Source: Anaerococcus lactolyticus ATCC 51172 (GTDB lineage Bacteria > Bacillota > Clostridia > Tissierellales > Peptoniphilaceae). From it: a stretch of 54,389 bases of DNA. The notes under the pieces were generated by a model. The model saw nothing but the letters and a program-made list of their open reading frames with translations, was not told the origin of the DNA and searched no databases. Location: assembly GCF_000156575.1 (NCBI RefSeq), contig NZ_GG666047.1, forward strand, positions 113,734 to 168,122, in the 5' to 3' direction. The position numbers and the translations under genes are program-made. Shown here one piece after another: positions 34,604 through 43,785 of the stretch. Numbering within the stretch: the stretch's first letter is position 1; every line of letters starts with the position of its first letter.

Positions 34604-35435
34604 GCTCTTTGAATATACTTAAAAATATGAAAAATAGATAAATCCCTAGACTTAATAATAAAATGTATTTAAAATCGCTTGTTGGATAAAAGCTAGCTGT
34701 ATTTATTCCTTTTACTGCAAGGATACCAAGGAAAAGTGCAAGAGGAAATCCTAAGAATATTGTTTTTATTGGTAAACTTATAGATTTTTTCTTAAATTTT
34801 TCTATTAGGGCTATTAGCAGGCTAAGAAATACAAATCCTATAATTGAAATTCTTGCATAAAATCCATAGATTAATCTTGGAAGGAGAGTCTGTCGAACTT
34901 CTCCAGATCCTATCACCATTGTTGGCATGGATTCGTGGTTTTGGTAGAGAACAGTTTTTATCTCATCTTTGTGAAAAGTTAGTGATTTTTTAGGTCTTTC
35001 TTTATTGAAAAATTCATCATACTTTGTAGTGTAGGCGTCTAGGTAGATGGTATCTTCTGTATCAGTGTAATCTATCCCGCTGACCTTATCAGAAAATTCT
35101 ACTGTGTAAATGTCATCGCCCCTGTAAACTTTGTACAAGTCTTTTTCATATTCAATATGCCTAGGCATGTTTAGATAAGATATGATAAAAATGAGTATTG
35201 ATCCGATAAGCGAGACCACTGCTAGGGTGAAAAATCTAGTCTCTTTTTTTATCCTTTTTTCTACAAAATCTAGGGGCTTTGTATTTTCATTTTTAATTTC
35301 GATTTCATCTGTCAATATCTTCTTGCACTTAGGGCAAGACTTTAAATGGTCTGCTACAAATTTAACTGATTCTTCGCTTAAAAGATTTTCCTTATATAAG
35401 GGAAGTAAATCTTTTATAAGTTGGCAATTATTCAT
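34590..35435 (-). CDS. Zinc-finger anti-sigma factor
   Basis: 281 residues. The N-terminus is a zf-HC2/ZAS domain with H-x3-C-x2-C (DHLKSCPKC) and an upstream Cys near residue 4. One membrane segment follows at about 70-88, then an extracytoplasmic domain of ~110 residues, and two or three more membrane segments at the C-terminus. It probably holds the adjacent ECF sigma factor at the membrane until an unknown envelope signal. It overlaps the sigma gene by 8 nt. The polytopic C-terminus is unusual for simple ZAS proteins. Confidence 0.8.
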   Translation of the reverse strand: MNNCQLIKDLLPLYKENLLSEESVKFVADHLKSCPKCKKILTDEIEIKNENTKPLDFVEKRIKKETRFFTLAVVSLIGSILIFIISYLNMPRHIEYEKDLYKVYRGDDIYTVEFSDKVSGIDYTDTEDTIYLDAYTTKYDEFFNKERPKKSLTFHKDEIKTVLYQNHESMPTMVIGSGEVRQTLLPRLIYGFYARISIIGFVFLSLLIALIEKFKKKSISLPIKTIFLGFPLALFLGILAVKGINTASFYPTSDFKYILLLSLGIYLFFIFLSIFKEQKRM

Positions 35436-35910
35436 TATTTTCCTCCATTAATTTTTTTAATTGCTCCTTGGCCCTGTGGTAGATAACACAGGCCCAGTTT
35501 TGATTTTTCTTATAAATCTCTCCAATTTCCTTAAAAGATAAGTCGTTAAGCCTGAGCCTTACGACATCCTTATAAGGATTTTCAAGCTTATCTATCGCTT
35601 TTTCCAAAATAGATAGACTTTCTTTTTCTAAAATATCTTTCTCAAAAGATCCTAAAGCTAAGTCGAAATCTTCGATATTTTCTGTGAGTAAAATCCTCTT
35701 GTTTTTCTTATAATAGTTGTAATAGGTGTTTTTGCCTATTTGAAATAAGTAGGATTTCACTTTATCATCATCTATTCTTTCTATATTTTTCATTGCCTTT
35801 ATAAAAGATCCCGAACATATATCTTGGGCGACTTCCTTGTTTTTGCATAGATATAGCAAAAACCTATATAAATCATCAAAATATATCCTATATATTTTTT
35901 CTATATCCAT
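35428..35910 (-). CDS. ECF-type RNA polymerase sigma factor
   Basis: 160 residues with region 2 (FDDLYRFLLYLCKNKEVAQDICSG) and region 4 (YKDVVRLRLNDLSFKEIGEIY). The region 4 helix continues KKNQNWACVIYHRAKEQL. It lacks regions 1 and 3, as expected for ECF factors. AAGGAGGAACC precedes the ATG. Partner of the overlapping anti-sigma gene; an ECF-like promoter upstream suggests autoregulation. Target genes cannot be told from this window. Confidence 0.9.
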   Translation of the reverse strand: MDIEKIYRIYFDDLYRFLLYLCKNKEVAQDICSGSFIKAMKNIERIDDDKVKSYLFQIGKNTYYNYYKKNKRILLTENIEDFDLALGSFEKDILEKESLSILEKAIDKLENPYKDVVRLRLNDLSFKEIGEIYKKNQNWACVIYHRAKEQLKKLMEENNE

Positions 35911-35928
35911 GGTTCCTCCTTCATATAG

Positions 35929-35956
35929 TAGACAAATAACTTAATCATATCTTACA
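35929..35956 (-). promoter_or_regulatory. Candidate autoregulated ECF promoter
   Basis: On the minus strand TGTAAG (35956-35951), 16 nt, TGTCTA (35934-35929), then the sigma gene start after 18 nt. The spacing and the TGTAA/GTCTA pair resemble ECF promoters; neither element is a sigma-A consensus. Confidence 0.35.
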
Positions 35957-36015
35957 AAATTTTTAAAAAAAATTCCATTGTTGTATAGTATTCCTAGCAG
36001 AGTAAAGGAGGATAT

Positions 36016-36876
36016 ATGGATATTAAAGTTGATTTTACTGACTTAGTAATTAAAACTGACAGGCTCCTTTTGAGGACCTTTAGAGATAGTGATTTAGAAG
36101 ATTTTTACCAATATGCTAAGACCCCTGGTCTTGGAGAAATGGCTGGTTGGCCTCACCATGAAAGTTTAGATGATACCAGAAAAGTTTTAGAAAGATTTAA
36201 GAAAAACAAGGACGTTCTTGCCATAGAAAAAGATGGAAAAGTCATAGGCTCTATTGGCCTGCACCCAGTAGATGCTGAATTTTATCAAGAATTTAAGGAT
36301 AAAAAGGGCAAGGAAATTGGTTTTGTCTTAAGCGAAGATTTTCACAGGCAGGGGCTAATGACAGAAGCTGCTAAAGCTCTTATGAAATATGCCTTTGAAG
36401 ATTTGGACCTTGATTATCTTTCAGCAGGTTATTTTAGGAATAATTTTAAGTCTAGGGATTTTCAAAAGAAGCTTGGCTTTACTTATTATGGCAGCCATGT
36501 TGTAAAAGTTCCTATGGGAATTTTAGCACCAGTTCACCAAACAATTTTCACAAAAGAAGATTATATAAATAACAAAACTGGGCAAGTGGAGGAGAAGAAA
36601 CCTTTAAAAGCTAGAGAGGAATTGGTTTTAAAATCTTCTAGCGAGATAATTAAGAGATTATATTTTGAGAAGGAAAATGAATTTGTGCCTCAAAACTCTG
36701 AACATTCCCATTATATAGTTGTGATTGAGGGTAGGGTCAGGGTGATTTCTGATAAGAAGGAATACACATATTTCCCAGCTGATGCTCTAAGGATAAAAAA
36801 AGGCAAGGGTTTTAAGATTATAGCAAGGTCAGCTGCTAGGGTCTTATTGATAGAAGTGACTGGTAAAGATGAATAG
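36016..36876 (+). CDS. GNAT acetyltransferase fused to a C-terminal cupin-like domain
   Basis: 286 residues. Residues 1-185 are a RimJ/RimL-type N-acetyltransferase: TDRLLLRTFRDSDLEDFY, then the acetyl-CoA region around EIGFVLSEDFHRQGLMTEAAKALM, and FQKKLGF. Residues about 195-286 form a beta-rich cupin-like domain with NSEHSHYIVVIEGRVRVI and FPADALRIKKGKGF, suggesting one metal- or ligand-binding jelly roll. The acceptor substrate is unknown. AAGGAGG precedes the ATG. It overlaps hemW by 8 nt, so the two are translated together. Confidence 0.8.
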   Translation: MDIKVDFTDLVIKTDRLLLRTFRDSDLEDFYQYAKTPGLGEMAGWPHHESLDDTRKVLERFKKNKDVLAIEKDGKVIGSIGLHPVDAEFYQEFKDKKGKEIGFVLSEDFHRQGLMTEAAKALMKYAFEDLDLDYLSAGYFRNNFKSRDFQKKLGFTYYGSHVVKVPMGILAPVHQTIFTKEDYINNKTGQVEEKKPLKAREELVLKSSSEIIKRLYFEKENEFVPQNSEHSHYIVVIEGRVRVISDKKEYTYFPADALRIKKGKGFKIIARSAARVLLIEVTGKDE

Positions 36877-37990
36877 GGTCGGAGCTTATATTCATATTCC
36901 CTTTTGCGAAAAAAAGTGCTACTATTGCGATTTTGCTGCCTTTCCAAACCTTGAAAAGTGGATTGAACCCTATGTAGAAAATTTAATAAAAGAGATAAGA
37001 CTTTATAGGGAAAGGATGGATGTGATTATCGATTCAATTTACATCGGTGGGGGTACTCCTTCTTATATAGATTCAAAATTTATAGAAAAAATTATCGGAG
37101 AAGTCTATAAGTTTAAGCACGATATAAAAGAGTTTACTATAGAAGCAAATCCGAAGTCGCTTGATATGGAGAAATTAAAAATTTATAGGGACTTAGGAAT
37201 TAACAGGGTTTCCCTTGGGGTCCAGTCTTTTGATAATGAAGTTTTAAAAAATATTGGCAGAAACCATACTAGCCAAATAGCCATCAGAGATATAGAAATG
37301 ATTAGGGAGGCTGGTTTTACAAATCTTTCCTTTGACCTTATGCTAAATTTGCCGGGCCAAGACTTTTCTAGTGTTAAAAGAGATTTAGATATGGTTAAAA
37401 AATTAAAACCCAACCATATTTCTTGGTATTCCTTAATTTTGGATAAGGGTTCTAAATTTTATGCCCTTGATAAACAAGGCAAGCTTTCCTTGATGGACGA
37501 TGATTTAGAAGTTGATATTTTTTCATATTTAATAGATGAACTTGAAAAAGTTGGTCTTCACCGTTATGAGGTGTCAAATTTTGCTAAAAAGGGTTTTGAG
37601 TCCTTTCACAACAAAAAATATTGGAACCAGGAAGGTTACCTGGGTTTGGGAATTGCCGCGGCAGGTTATCTTTCGAACCTTAGGTACAACAATACACCAA
37701 ACCTAGCCATTTACGATAAGATGCTCAAAGCAAATAAGCTTCCTATCATTAATAAGGATTTTATTGATAAAAATGAAAATGAAAAGGAATATATAATCTT
37801 TAAGCTAAGGGAAAGTGAAGGTATTGATTTATCGGAATTTAAGAATAGGTATGGGGTAGACTTCCTAAAAAAATATGCAAGGCAAATAAGTAAATTTAGA
37901 GATGATGGATTCTTTGAAATAGACTCAGCTATTAGGTTTACAAAAAAAGGTATGAGTCTTTCTAATGAATTTTTTGTTGAAATAATTTAA
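36869..37990 (+). CDS. hemW: Radical SAM protein HemW (heme chaperone family)
   Basis: 373 residues. The radical SAM Cys cluster is PFCEKKCYYCDFAAF (C-x3-C-x2-C), followed by YIGGGTPSYID, the EANP motif and the HemW C-terminal domain. The family is close to coproporphyrinogen dehydrogenase HemN; HemW inserts heme or binds it rather than oxidising the porphyrin. In many Firmicutes it lies near lepA-hrcA-grpE-dnaK, and here too it lies between lepA and hrcA. Confidence 0.9.
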   Translation: MNRVGAYIHIPFCEKKCYYCDFAAFPNLEKWIEPYVENLIKEIRLYRERMDVIIDSIYIGGGTPSYIDSKFIEKIIGEVYKFKHDIKEFTIEANPKSLDMEKLKIYRDLGINRVSLGVQSFDNEVLKNIGRNHTSQIAIRDIEMIREAGFTNLSFDLMLNLPGQDFSSVKRDLDMVKKLKPNHISWYSLILDKGSKFYALDKQGKLSLMDDDLEVDIFSYLIDELEKVGLHRYEVSNFAKKGFESFHNKKYWNQEGYLGLGIAAAGYLSNLRYNNTPNLAIYDKMLKANKLPIINKDFIDKNENEKEYIIFKLRESEGIDLSEFKNRYGVDFLKKYARQISKFRDDGFFEIDSAIRFTKKGMSLSNEFFVEII

Positions 37991-37998
37991 AACTTATT

Positions 37999-38037
37999 AT
38001 TTTTTATATTTTTGGGTATATAAAAAATATAAAAAAT
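37999..38037 (+). other. AT-only 15-bp hairpin upstream of the hydroxyacyl-CoA dehydrogenase gene
   Basis: ATTTTTTATATTTTT pairs perfectly with AAAAATATAAAAAAT around a 9-nt loop beginning GGG. It starts 9 nt after the hemW stop and ends just before the AAGGAG of the next gene. It could be a weak terminator or a 5' mRNA structure. Confidence 0.4.
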
Positions 38038-38050
38038 TAAGGAGTTAATT

Positions 38051-39004
38051 ATGAATATACAAAAAGTAACCATAGCAGGTGGCGGTGTACTAGGCGCTCA
38101 AATTGCCTATGCCGTAGCTTTTCACGGATATAATGTAACTATTTGGGGAAGGAAAGATGATTCAATCGAAAGAATTAAACCAAGGATTGACCGTCTTCAT
38201 GAAATTTATAAGCAAGAATTAGACCTTGCCTCAACTTATATTGGAGAAAAAAATCCAAATTTCCCAAGATCATTTTTTGCATCAAAAGAAGAAATTACAG
38301 AAGAAAAAATAAAAGAATTAAAAGAAGCAAATGAAGAAGCCTACAAGGGTCTTACCTATACAACAGATCTTAAAGAAGCTTTTGGAGACGCAGATTTAGT
38401 CATAGAGGCAATTGCAGAAGTTGTTGATCAAAAGAAAGCTTTTTATGAAAAAATTGCCCCATACCTAAAAGAAGATGCAATCCTTGTGACAAATTCTTCA
38501 ACCCTTCTTCCATCTATGTTTAGGGAATACACTGGCAGGGAAGAAAGGTTCTTAAGCCTTCACTTTGCAAATAATATCCACAGGCAAAACCTCGCAGAGG
38601 TTATGAAACACGATAGGACAGACGATGAAGTTTTCAAGGAAGTTATCGAATTTGCCAAAACAATTGGGATGTATCCAGCTGCAATCAAAAAAGAACAACC
38701 AGGCTATATCCTAAATTCAATCTTAGTTCCTGTTATAAATGCTGGCCTAGTCCTTTATGGTAAGGGTGTAGCAGATCCAGTTGACATTGATATGGACTGG
38801 AAAATAGGTACTGGTTCACCAAAAGGCCCATTTGAAATAATGGATATAGTTGGTATTACAACTGTGGTTAATGTATTAAGTGCAAATCCAGCTGCAAATG
38901 ATCCATCAAGCCCAATAGGCAAGGCTTATATCAAGCTAAAAGAAATGCTAGATAAGGGACTTAAGGGAGTTGAAACTGGAGAAGGATTTTATAAGTATAA
39001 ATAA
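38051..39004 (+). CDS. 3-hydroxyacyl-CoA dehydrogenase (3-hydroxybutyryl-CoA dehydrogenase type)
   Basis: 317 residues: an N-terminal Rossmann domain with GGGVLGAQIAYAVAFHGYNV, IEAIAEVVDQKKAFY, the TNSSTLLPS segment and SLHFANNIHRQNLAEVMKH, then the helical 3HCDH C-terminal domain. It catalyses NAD(P)H-dependent interconversion of acetoacetyl-CoA and 3-hydroxybutyryl-CoA, used in butyrate formation. The classic catalytic HF(F/M)NP motif appears as HFAN, so substrate preference may differ. It stands alone, with AAGGAG and a terminator. Confidence 0.88.
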   Translation: MNIQKVTIAGGGVLGAQIAYAVAFHGYNVTIWGRKDDSIERIKPRIDRLHEIYKQELDLASTYIGEKNPNFPRSFFASKEEITEEKIKELKEANEEAYKGLTYTTDLKEAFGDADLVIEAIAEVVDQKKAFYEKIAPYLKEDAILVTNSSTLLPSMFREYTGREERFLSLHFANNIHRQNLAEVMKHDRTDDEVFKEVIEFAKTIGMYPAAIKKEQPGYILNSILVPVINAGLVLYGKGVADPVDIDMDWKIGTGSPKGPFEIMDIVGITTVVNVLSANPAANDPSSPIGKAYIKLKEMLDKGLKGVETGEGFYKYK

Positions 39005-39012
39005 GGATAAGG

Positions 39013-39034
39013 GTGGCTTATATGCCACTTTTTC
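39013..39034 (+). terminator. Terminator after the hydroxyacyl-CoA dehydrogenase gene
   Basis: GTGGC-TTATAT-GCCAC followed by TTTTTC. Confidence 0.75.
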
Positions 39035-39085
39035 TTTGAAAAAAATTGCGTCATATAATAATTTAAGTTTTGATATTAAATTAAC

Positions 39086-39113
39086 TTGACATTTATTACT
39101 AACTTAGTATATT
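39086..39113 (+). promoter_or_regulatory. hrcA-operon sigma-A promoter
   Basis: TTGACA (39086-39091), a 16-nt spacer and TATATT (39108-39113), immediately followed by the CIRCE operator. Confidence 0.85.
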
Positions 39114-39117
39114 ATTA

Positions 39118-39144
39118 TTAGCAGTCGGAAGTAAAGAGTGCTAA
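39118..39144 (+). promoter_or_regulatory. CIRCE operator (HrcA binding site)
   Basis: TTAGCAGTC-N9-GAGTGCTAA matches the consensus TTAGCACTC-N9-GAGTGCTAA with one change (C to G) in the left arm. It overlies the expected transcription start and ends just before the hrcA SD. Confidence 0.95.
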
Positions 39145-39159
39145 AAGGAGTGAAAGACT

Positions 39160-40173
39160 TTGAAAGATAGAAGAATGCAGATACTTTTCACTATCATAAA
39201 TTCTTATATCTTGGGAGGAGAGCCGGTCGGTTCGAAGTCCTTGGCTGATGAATATTCTTTTGATGTATCAGCTGCCACTATCAGAAACGACATGAGTGAC
39301 CTTGAGAAAAAAGGTCTCTTAAAAAAGGCTCATACTTCAAGCGGTAGGCTCCCATCAGACAAGGGTTATAGGTTTTTTGTAAACTACCTATTAGAAAATG
39401 GTTTGATTGAGAAAAAATCAAGACCTGACCTTACCAAATTAAAAAAGACTTTGGATAAAAGATACAATAATGCTAGTGATATAGTTAATTCAGCGACAAA
39501 AATTTTGGCTGGAATAACTAATCTTACAGCAGTATCAGTCACTTACAAAAATCAAATCAAATCAATTTCTAATATTGAAATGCTTAGGGTGAATGATTAC
39601 TCCTTGCTTTTAATAGTAGTTTATGATAACGGTTTGATAGTAAATGACATTATCCACTTAAATTATGGTATAGAAGCTTGTGATCTTGAATTTTTAAACA
39701 ATCTCTTGCAAAGAGAACTTATAGGTTCAAATATTTTGCACTTGCCTGATAAGATAAGAAAAATTGAAGAAAAGTTAAATCTAAATTATAAGTATTTACT
39801 CGATGTAATCCAAACTAAGATGGAAAATGAATCTAATAAAGATTCTAGTAAGGAAATCAAGATAGAGGGTTTGGGTAATATTTTCAACTTCAAGGAATTT
39901 GATGATATAGTTAAGGCTAAGGAATTTATCAATCTCTTTGAAAGCCCAGACATTATTACAGATTTTCTAGCTGATAATAATGATAAGAATCTTGTCATTA
40001 CTATCGGCGAAGAAAACGAGATCGACCAGTTAAAAGAAAATACAATCATAACTTCATATTTTAAGGTAGATGAAAACACTATTGGTACAATCGGTGTTGT
40101 AGGTTTAACTAGGATAAATTATAAGGAAGTTATCGAAAGTATAAAGCTAGTTTCAGATTTATTAAACCAATAA
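39160..40173 (+). CDS. hrcA: Heat-inducible transcription repressor HrcA
   Basis: 337 residues. The N-terminal winged helix includes VSAATIRNDMSDLEKKGLL and AHTSSGRLPSDKGYRFFV, both HrcA hallmarks, followed by the GAF-like dimerisation domain. It represses this operon through CIRCE and needs GroEL for activity in studied species. The start is TTG at 39160, with AAGGAG 9 nt upstream. Confidence 0.95.
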   Translation: MKDRRMQILFTIINSYILGGEPVGSKSLADEYSFDVSAATIRNDMSDLEKKGLLKKAHTSSGRLPSDKGYRFFVNYLLENGLIEKKSRPDLTKLKKTLDKRYNNASDIVNSATKILAGITNLTAVSVTYKNQIKSISNIEMLRVNDYSLLLIVVYDNGLIVNDIIHLNYGIEACDLEFLNNLLQRELIGSNILHLPDKIRKIEEKLNLNYKYLLDVIQTKMENESNKDSSKEIKIEGLGNIFNFKEFDDIVKAKEFINLFESPDIITDFLADNNDKNLVITIGEENEIDQLKENTIITSYFKVDENTIGTIGVVGLTRINYKEVIESIKLVSDLLNQ

Positions 40174-40180
40174 GAGGAAG

Positions 40181-40741
40181 GTGGATGAATTGGCAGACGA
40201 TATTAAAAAAGATGAAAATATCGACGAAGAAGTCGAAGATATTAAAGATATAGAAGATGAAATCGCAGAAGAAGTTGATGAAGAAGTTGTCGATGCAGAA
40301 ATAGTTGATGACGAAAAAGACTCTTCAGCAAATAACGAATATATAGAAAAATATCAAAGACTAATGGCTGATTTTGCAAATTACAAGCAAAGAGAAGAAA
40401 AGGCCAAGGCAGACTTTAAGAAGTTTGCATCAAGTTCTTTGGTAGAAAAATTATTACCAGTTTTAGACAATTTTGATAGGGCTCTTAAGGATAAGGACCC
40501 AGAAGACCCATTTGTTAAGGGAGTTATTATGACAAGAGATGAACTTCTCAAGACCCTTAAAAATGAAGGGCTAGAAGAAATTGCTTCAGATGGCGAAAAA
40601 TTTGATCACAATCTTCATCATGCAGTTATGACAGAAGCAAATGACACAGTTGAAGAAGATTATATTATTGAGACATTCCAAAAAGGATACACATTAAACG
40701 GCAGAGTCCTTAGACCAGCTATGGTTAAGGTAAGCAAGTAG
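40181..40741 (+). CDS. grpE: Nucleotide exchange factor GrpE
   Basis: Co-chaperone of DnaK. The long acidic N-terminus (residues 1-50, mostly D/E/K/I) leads to the coiled coil ([17 protein letters not shown]) and the C-terminal beta domain ending [16 protein letters not shown]. The upstream start is GTG at 40181, almost touching AGAGGAAG. A TTG at 40190 has AGGTGG 5 nt upstream and may be the true start (183 residues). Confidence 0.94.
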   Translation: MDELADDIKKDENIDEEVEDIKDIEDEIAEEVDEEVVDAEIVDDEKDSSANNEYIEKYQRLMADFANYKQREEKAKADFKKFASSSLVEKLLPVLDNFDRALKDKDPEDPFVKGVIMTRDELLKTLKNEGLEEIASDGEKFDHNLHHAVMTEANDTVEEDYIIETFQKGYTLNGRVLRPAMVKVSK

Positions 40742-40752
40742 GAGGAAAAATT

Positions 40753-42567
40753 ATGGCAAAAATTATAGGAATTGACTTAGGTACAACAAACTCAGCAGTA
40801 GCTGTTATGGAAGGTGGTACACCAACCATTATTCCAAATAGCGAAGGTAATAGAACTACTCCATCAGTTGTAGCTTTCTCAAAAGATGGAGAGAGATTGG
40901 TAGGTGAAACAGCTAAAAGACAAGCAATCACCAACCCACACAGAACAATATCATCAGTTAAAAGAGAGATGGGTCATGATTGGAAAAGCCCTGAAATTGA
41001 TGGCAAACAATATACACCAGAAGAAATCTCAGCAATGATTCTTCAAAAATTAAAGGCAGACGCTGAGGCTTATTTGAATGATAAGGTAACAAACGCTGTA
41101 ATTACAGTACCTGCTTACTTTACAGATGCTCAAAGACAAGCAACAAAAGATGCTGGACAAATCGCAGGTCTTAAAGTAGACAGAATTATAAACGAACCTA
41201 CTGCAGCAGCACTTGCTTATGGTATGGACAAGGAAACTGACCAATCTAAGATTATGGTTTATGACCTTGGTGGTGGTACCTTCGATGTTTCAATCCTAGA
41301 AGTAGGTGATGGAGTATTTGAAGTATTAGCTACAAGAGGTAACAACAAATTAGGTGGAGATGACTTTGATAATGCAGTTGTGGATTATCTTGCAAGTGAA
41401 TTTAAGAAAGAATCTGGAGTTGATCTAACAAAAGATTTAACAGCTATGCAAAGACTTAAAGATGCAGCTGAAAAGGCTAAGAAGGAATTATCTTCAACCC
41501 TTACAACAAATGTAAATCTACCATTTATCACAGCTGTTGATGGTCAACCAGTCCACTTAGACATCAACCTATCAAGGGCTAAATTTGATGAATTAACCCA
41601 CGACTTAGTAGAAAAAACTAGAAAACCAGTAGAAGATGCTCTTCATGACGCAGGTTTATCAGCATCTGATATTGACAAGGTTCTATTAGTTGGTGGTTCT
41701 ACAAGGGTGCCAGCTGTTCAAGAATTAGTTAAGAAAATAATCGGCAAAGAACCACAAAAAGATATCAACCCAGATGAATCAGTTGCTATCGGTGCAGCTA
41801 TCCAAGGTGGTGTATTAACTGGTGAAGTTAAAGACCTATTACTTCTTGATGTAACACCTCTTTCACTTGGTATCGAAACTCTTGGTGGAGTTGCTACAAA
41901 ATTAATTGAAAGAAATACAACAATCCCAACAAAGAAATCACAAATCTTTACAACTGCAGCAGATGGTCAAACAGAAGTAGACATCCACGTAGTTCAAGGT
42001 GAACGTGAAATGGCAGCAGACAACACTACCCTTGGTAGGTTCCAATTAACAGGTATCCCTGCAGCAAGACGTGGTGTGCCACAAATCGAAGTAACTTTTG
42101 ATATAGATGCTAATGGTATTGTAAATGTAACAGCAAAAGATCAAGGTTCTGGCAAGGAACAAAAAATAACAATTACATCTTCATCTAACTTATCAGAAGA
42201 AGAAATTGATAAAAAAATCAAGGAAGCAGAGAAATTTGCTGAAGAAGATAAGAAGAAAAAAGAAGACATAGACGCTAAAAACAATGCTGAAAACCTAGTT
42301 TACCAAGCTAGAAAAACTGTAGAAGACGCTAAGCTTGAAGGCGCTGATAAAGAAAATATCGAAGCTAAGGCTAAAAAACTTGAAGAAGCAATCGGAGCTA
42401 ACGATATAGACAAGATTAAGAGCCTATCAGAAGAGTTGACCAACGAAATCTACAAGGTAAGCGAAAAAATGTATAAGGCAAACGAAGCAAACGCAGGAAC
42501 TAACGGCGCAAGCAATGAAGATGTTGTTGATGCTGACTATGAAGTAATCGACGAAGATGAAGAATAA
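40753..42567 (+). CDS. dnaK: Chaperone DnaK (Hsp70)
   Basis: 604 residues: ATPase domain starting [22 protein letters not shown], with [13 protein letters not shown] and [11 protein letters not shown], a substrate-binding beta domain and a helical lid. The terminal [14 protein letters not shown] is the usual acidic tail. AGGAGG precedes the ATG, 11 nt after grpE. Codon usage is visibly more biased than in its neighbours, as expected for an abundant protein. Confidence 0.98.
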   Translation: MAKIIGIDLGTTNSAVAVMEGGTPTIIPNSEGNRTTPSVVAFSKDGERLVGETAKRQAITNPHRTISSVKREMGHDWKSPEIDGKQYTPEEISAMILQKLKADAEAYLNDKVTNAVITVPAYFTDAQRQATKDAGQIAGLKVDRIINEPTAAALAYGMDKETDQSKIMVYDLGGGTFDVSILEVGDGVFEVLATRGNNKLGGDDFDNAVVDYLASEFKKESGVDLTKDLTAMQRLKDAAEKAKKELSSTLTTNVNLPFITAVDGQPVHLDINLSRAKFDELTHDLVEKTRKPVEDALHDAGLSASDIDKVLLVGGSTRVPAVQELVKKIIGKEPQKDINPDESVAIGAAIQGGVLTGEVKDLLLLDVTPLSLGIETLGGVATKLIERNTTIPTKKSQIFTTAADGQTEVDIHVVQGEREMAADNTTLGRFQLTGIPAARRGVPQIEVTFDIDANGIVNVTAKDQGSGKEQKITITSSSNLSEEEIDKKIKEAEKFAEEDKKKKEDIDAKNNAENLVYQARKTVEDAKLEGADKENIEAKAKKLEEAIGANDIDKIKSLSEELTNEIYKVSEKMYKANEANAGTNGASNEDVVDADYEVIDEDEE

Positions 42568-42571
42568 TCTT

Positions 42572-42599
42572 TTGAAAGTTTTACTATAGCTAGTATAAT
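42572..42599 (+). promoter_or_regulatory. Internal promoter between dnaK and dnaJ
   Basis: TTGAAA (42572-42577), a 16-nt spacer and perfect TATAAT (42594-42599), starting 5 nt after the dnaK stop. Transcription would begin near 42606, only about 15 nt before a terminator hairpin. Confidence 0.65.
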
Positions 42600-42619
42600 A
42601 AAAACAATTGATAAAAGGG

Positions 42620-42647
42620 GCTATTTCCTAGTGAAATAGCTTTTTTT
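42620..42647 (+). terminator. Intra-operon terminator before dnaJ
   Basis: GCTATTTC-CTAGT-GAAATAGC followed by seven Ts. It lies between dnaK and dnaJ and must be partly read through for dnaJ-mtaB expression. Confidence 0.85.
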
Positions 42648-42663
42648 AGTGATTGGAGGATAT

Positions 42664-43785
42664 ATGAGAGACCCATATGAAGTGCTTGGAGTAGAAAGAA
42701 CTGCGACAAGTGTTGAAATAAAAAGAGAATATAGGAAACTTGCGAAAAAATACCACCCAGACTTAAATCCAGATAATGAAGAAGCTGAACAAAAGTTTAA
42801 GGAAGCAAACCTTGCTTACGAAATACTTTCAGATCCAGATAAAAAACAAAAATACGATACCTACGGAGCAGCTGCCTTTGAAAATGGAGGAGCTGGCTTT
42901 AATGGTGGATTTGGTGGAGGATTTGGTGGTTTTGGCGATATTTTTGGTGATTTATTTGGTGATGTCTTTAGCCAAGGCTATGGAGCAAACAGGAAAAGGC
43001 CTAGTAAGGGAGCTGATATCCAACAGGTAGTAAATCTTACTTTTCAAGAGGCAGCCTTTGGTACAAGCAAGGAGATACAAATAAGACGTGAGGAAGAATG
43101 TCATGTTTGCCACGGATCAAAAGCTGAAGAAGGATCGGAAACTCATACCTGTTCAACTTGTCATGGTCAAGGCGTAGTTAATGAAGTATCAAGAACACCT
43201 TTTGGGACTATGTCAAGGACTGTAACCTGCTCTAAGTGTCATGGTACAGGTGAAATAATAGATAAACCATGCAAAAATTGCAAGGGTACAGGTAAGGAAT
43301 ATAAGTCAGAAAAAATCAAAATTGATATTCCATCAGGTGTTGAAGATAATAATGTGATTAGGCTATCAGGTAAGGGACATGTTGGAGAAAATGGAGGTCC
43401 AAATGGTGACCTTTATGTGATTCTTAGGGTAGCCAACCATGAAATATTCAAGAGAGATGGCCTTGATATTTATTATGAAATGCCAATTAGCTTTCCAACA
43501 GCAGCTCTTGGTGGAAAAATTGATGTAGCAACCCTTAGAAAATCTGTCGAATTTGAAATCCCAGCAGGAACTCAAACTGGTGAGAGATTTACCCTAAAGA
43601 ATGAAGGAATCGAAGATAAGAGGACAGGTAGGACAGGTAACTTATACTTCTACGTCAAGGTCGTAACACCTACCAAACTTTCTAAAGAGCAAAAAGAAGC
43701 TCTAAAAGCCTACGCAGAAGCAAGTGGAAGTGAAGTTAGGGAAGAAAAGTCGTTTTTTGACAAAGTAAAGGACCTTTTTGAATGA
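42664..43785 (+). CDS. dnaJ: Chaperone DnaJ (Hsp40, type I)
   Basis: 373 residues from the ATG at 42664, which has TTGGAGGA upstream and gives the usual [15 protein letters not shown] start. J domain with HPD (YHPDLNPDN), a Gly/Phe-rich linker, four CxxCxGxG-type zinc repeats ([36 protein letters not shown]) and the C-terminal substrate domain. It stimulates the DnaK ATPase. It overlaps mtaB as ATGA. Confidence 0.96.
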   Translation: MRDPYEVLGVERTATSVEIKREYRKLAKKYHPDLNPDNEEAEQKFKEANLAYEILSDPDKKQKYDTYGAAAFENGGAGFNGGFGGGFGGFGDIFGDLFGDVFSQGYGANRKRPSKGADIQQVVNLTFQEAAFGTSKEIQIRREEECHVCHGSKAEEGSETHTCSTCHGQGVVNEVSRTPFGTMSRTVTCSKCHGTGEIIDKPCKNCKGTGKEYKSEKIKIDIPSGVEDNNVIRLSGKGHVGENGGPNGDLYVILRVANHEIFKRDGLDIYYEMPISFPTAALGGKIDVATLRKSVEFEIPAGTQTGERFTLKNEGIEDKRTGRTGNLYFYVKVVTPTKLSKEQKEALKAYAEASGSEVREEKSFFDKVKDLFE

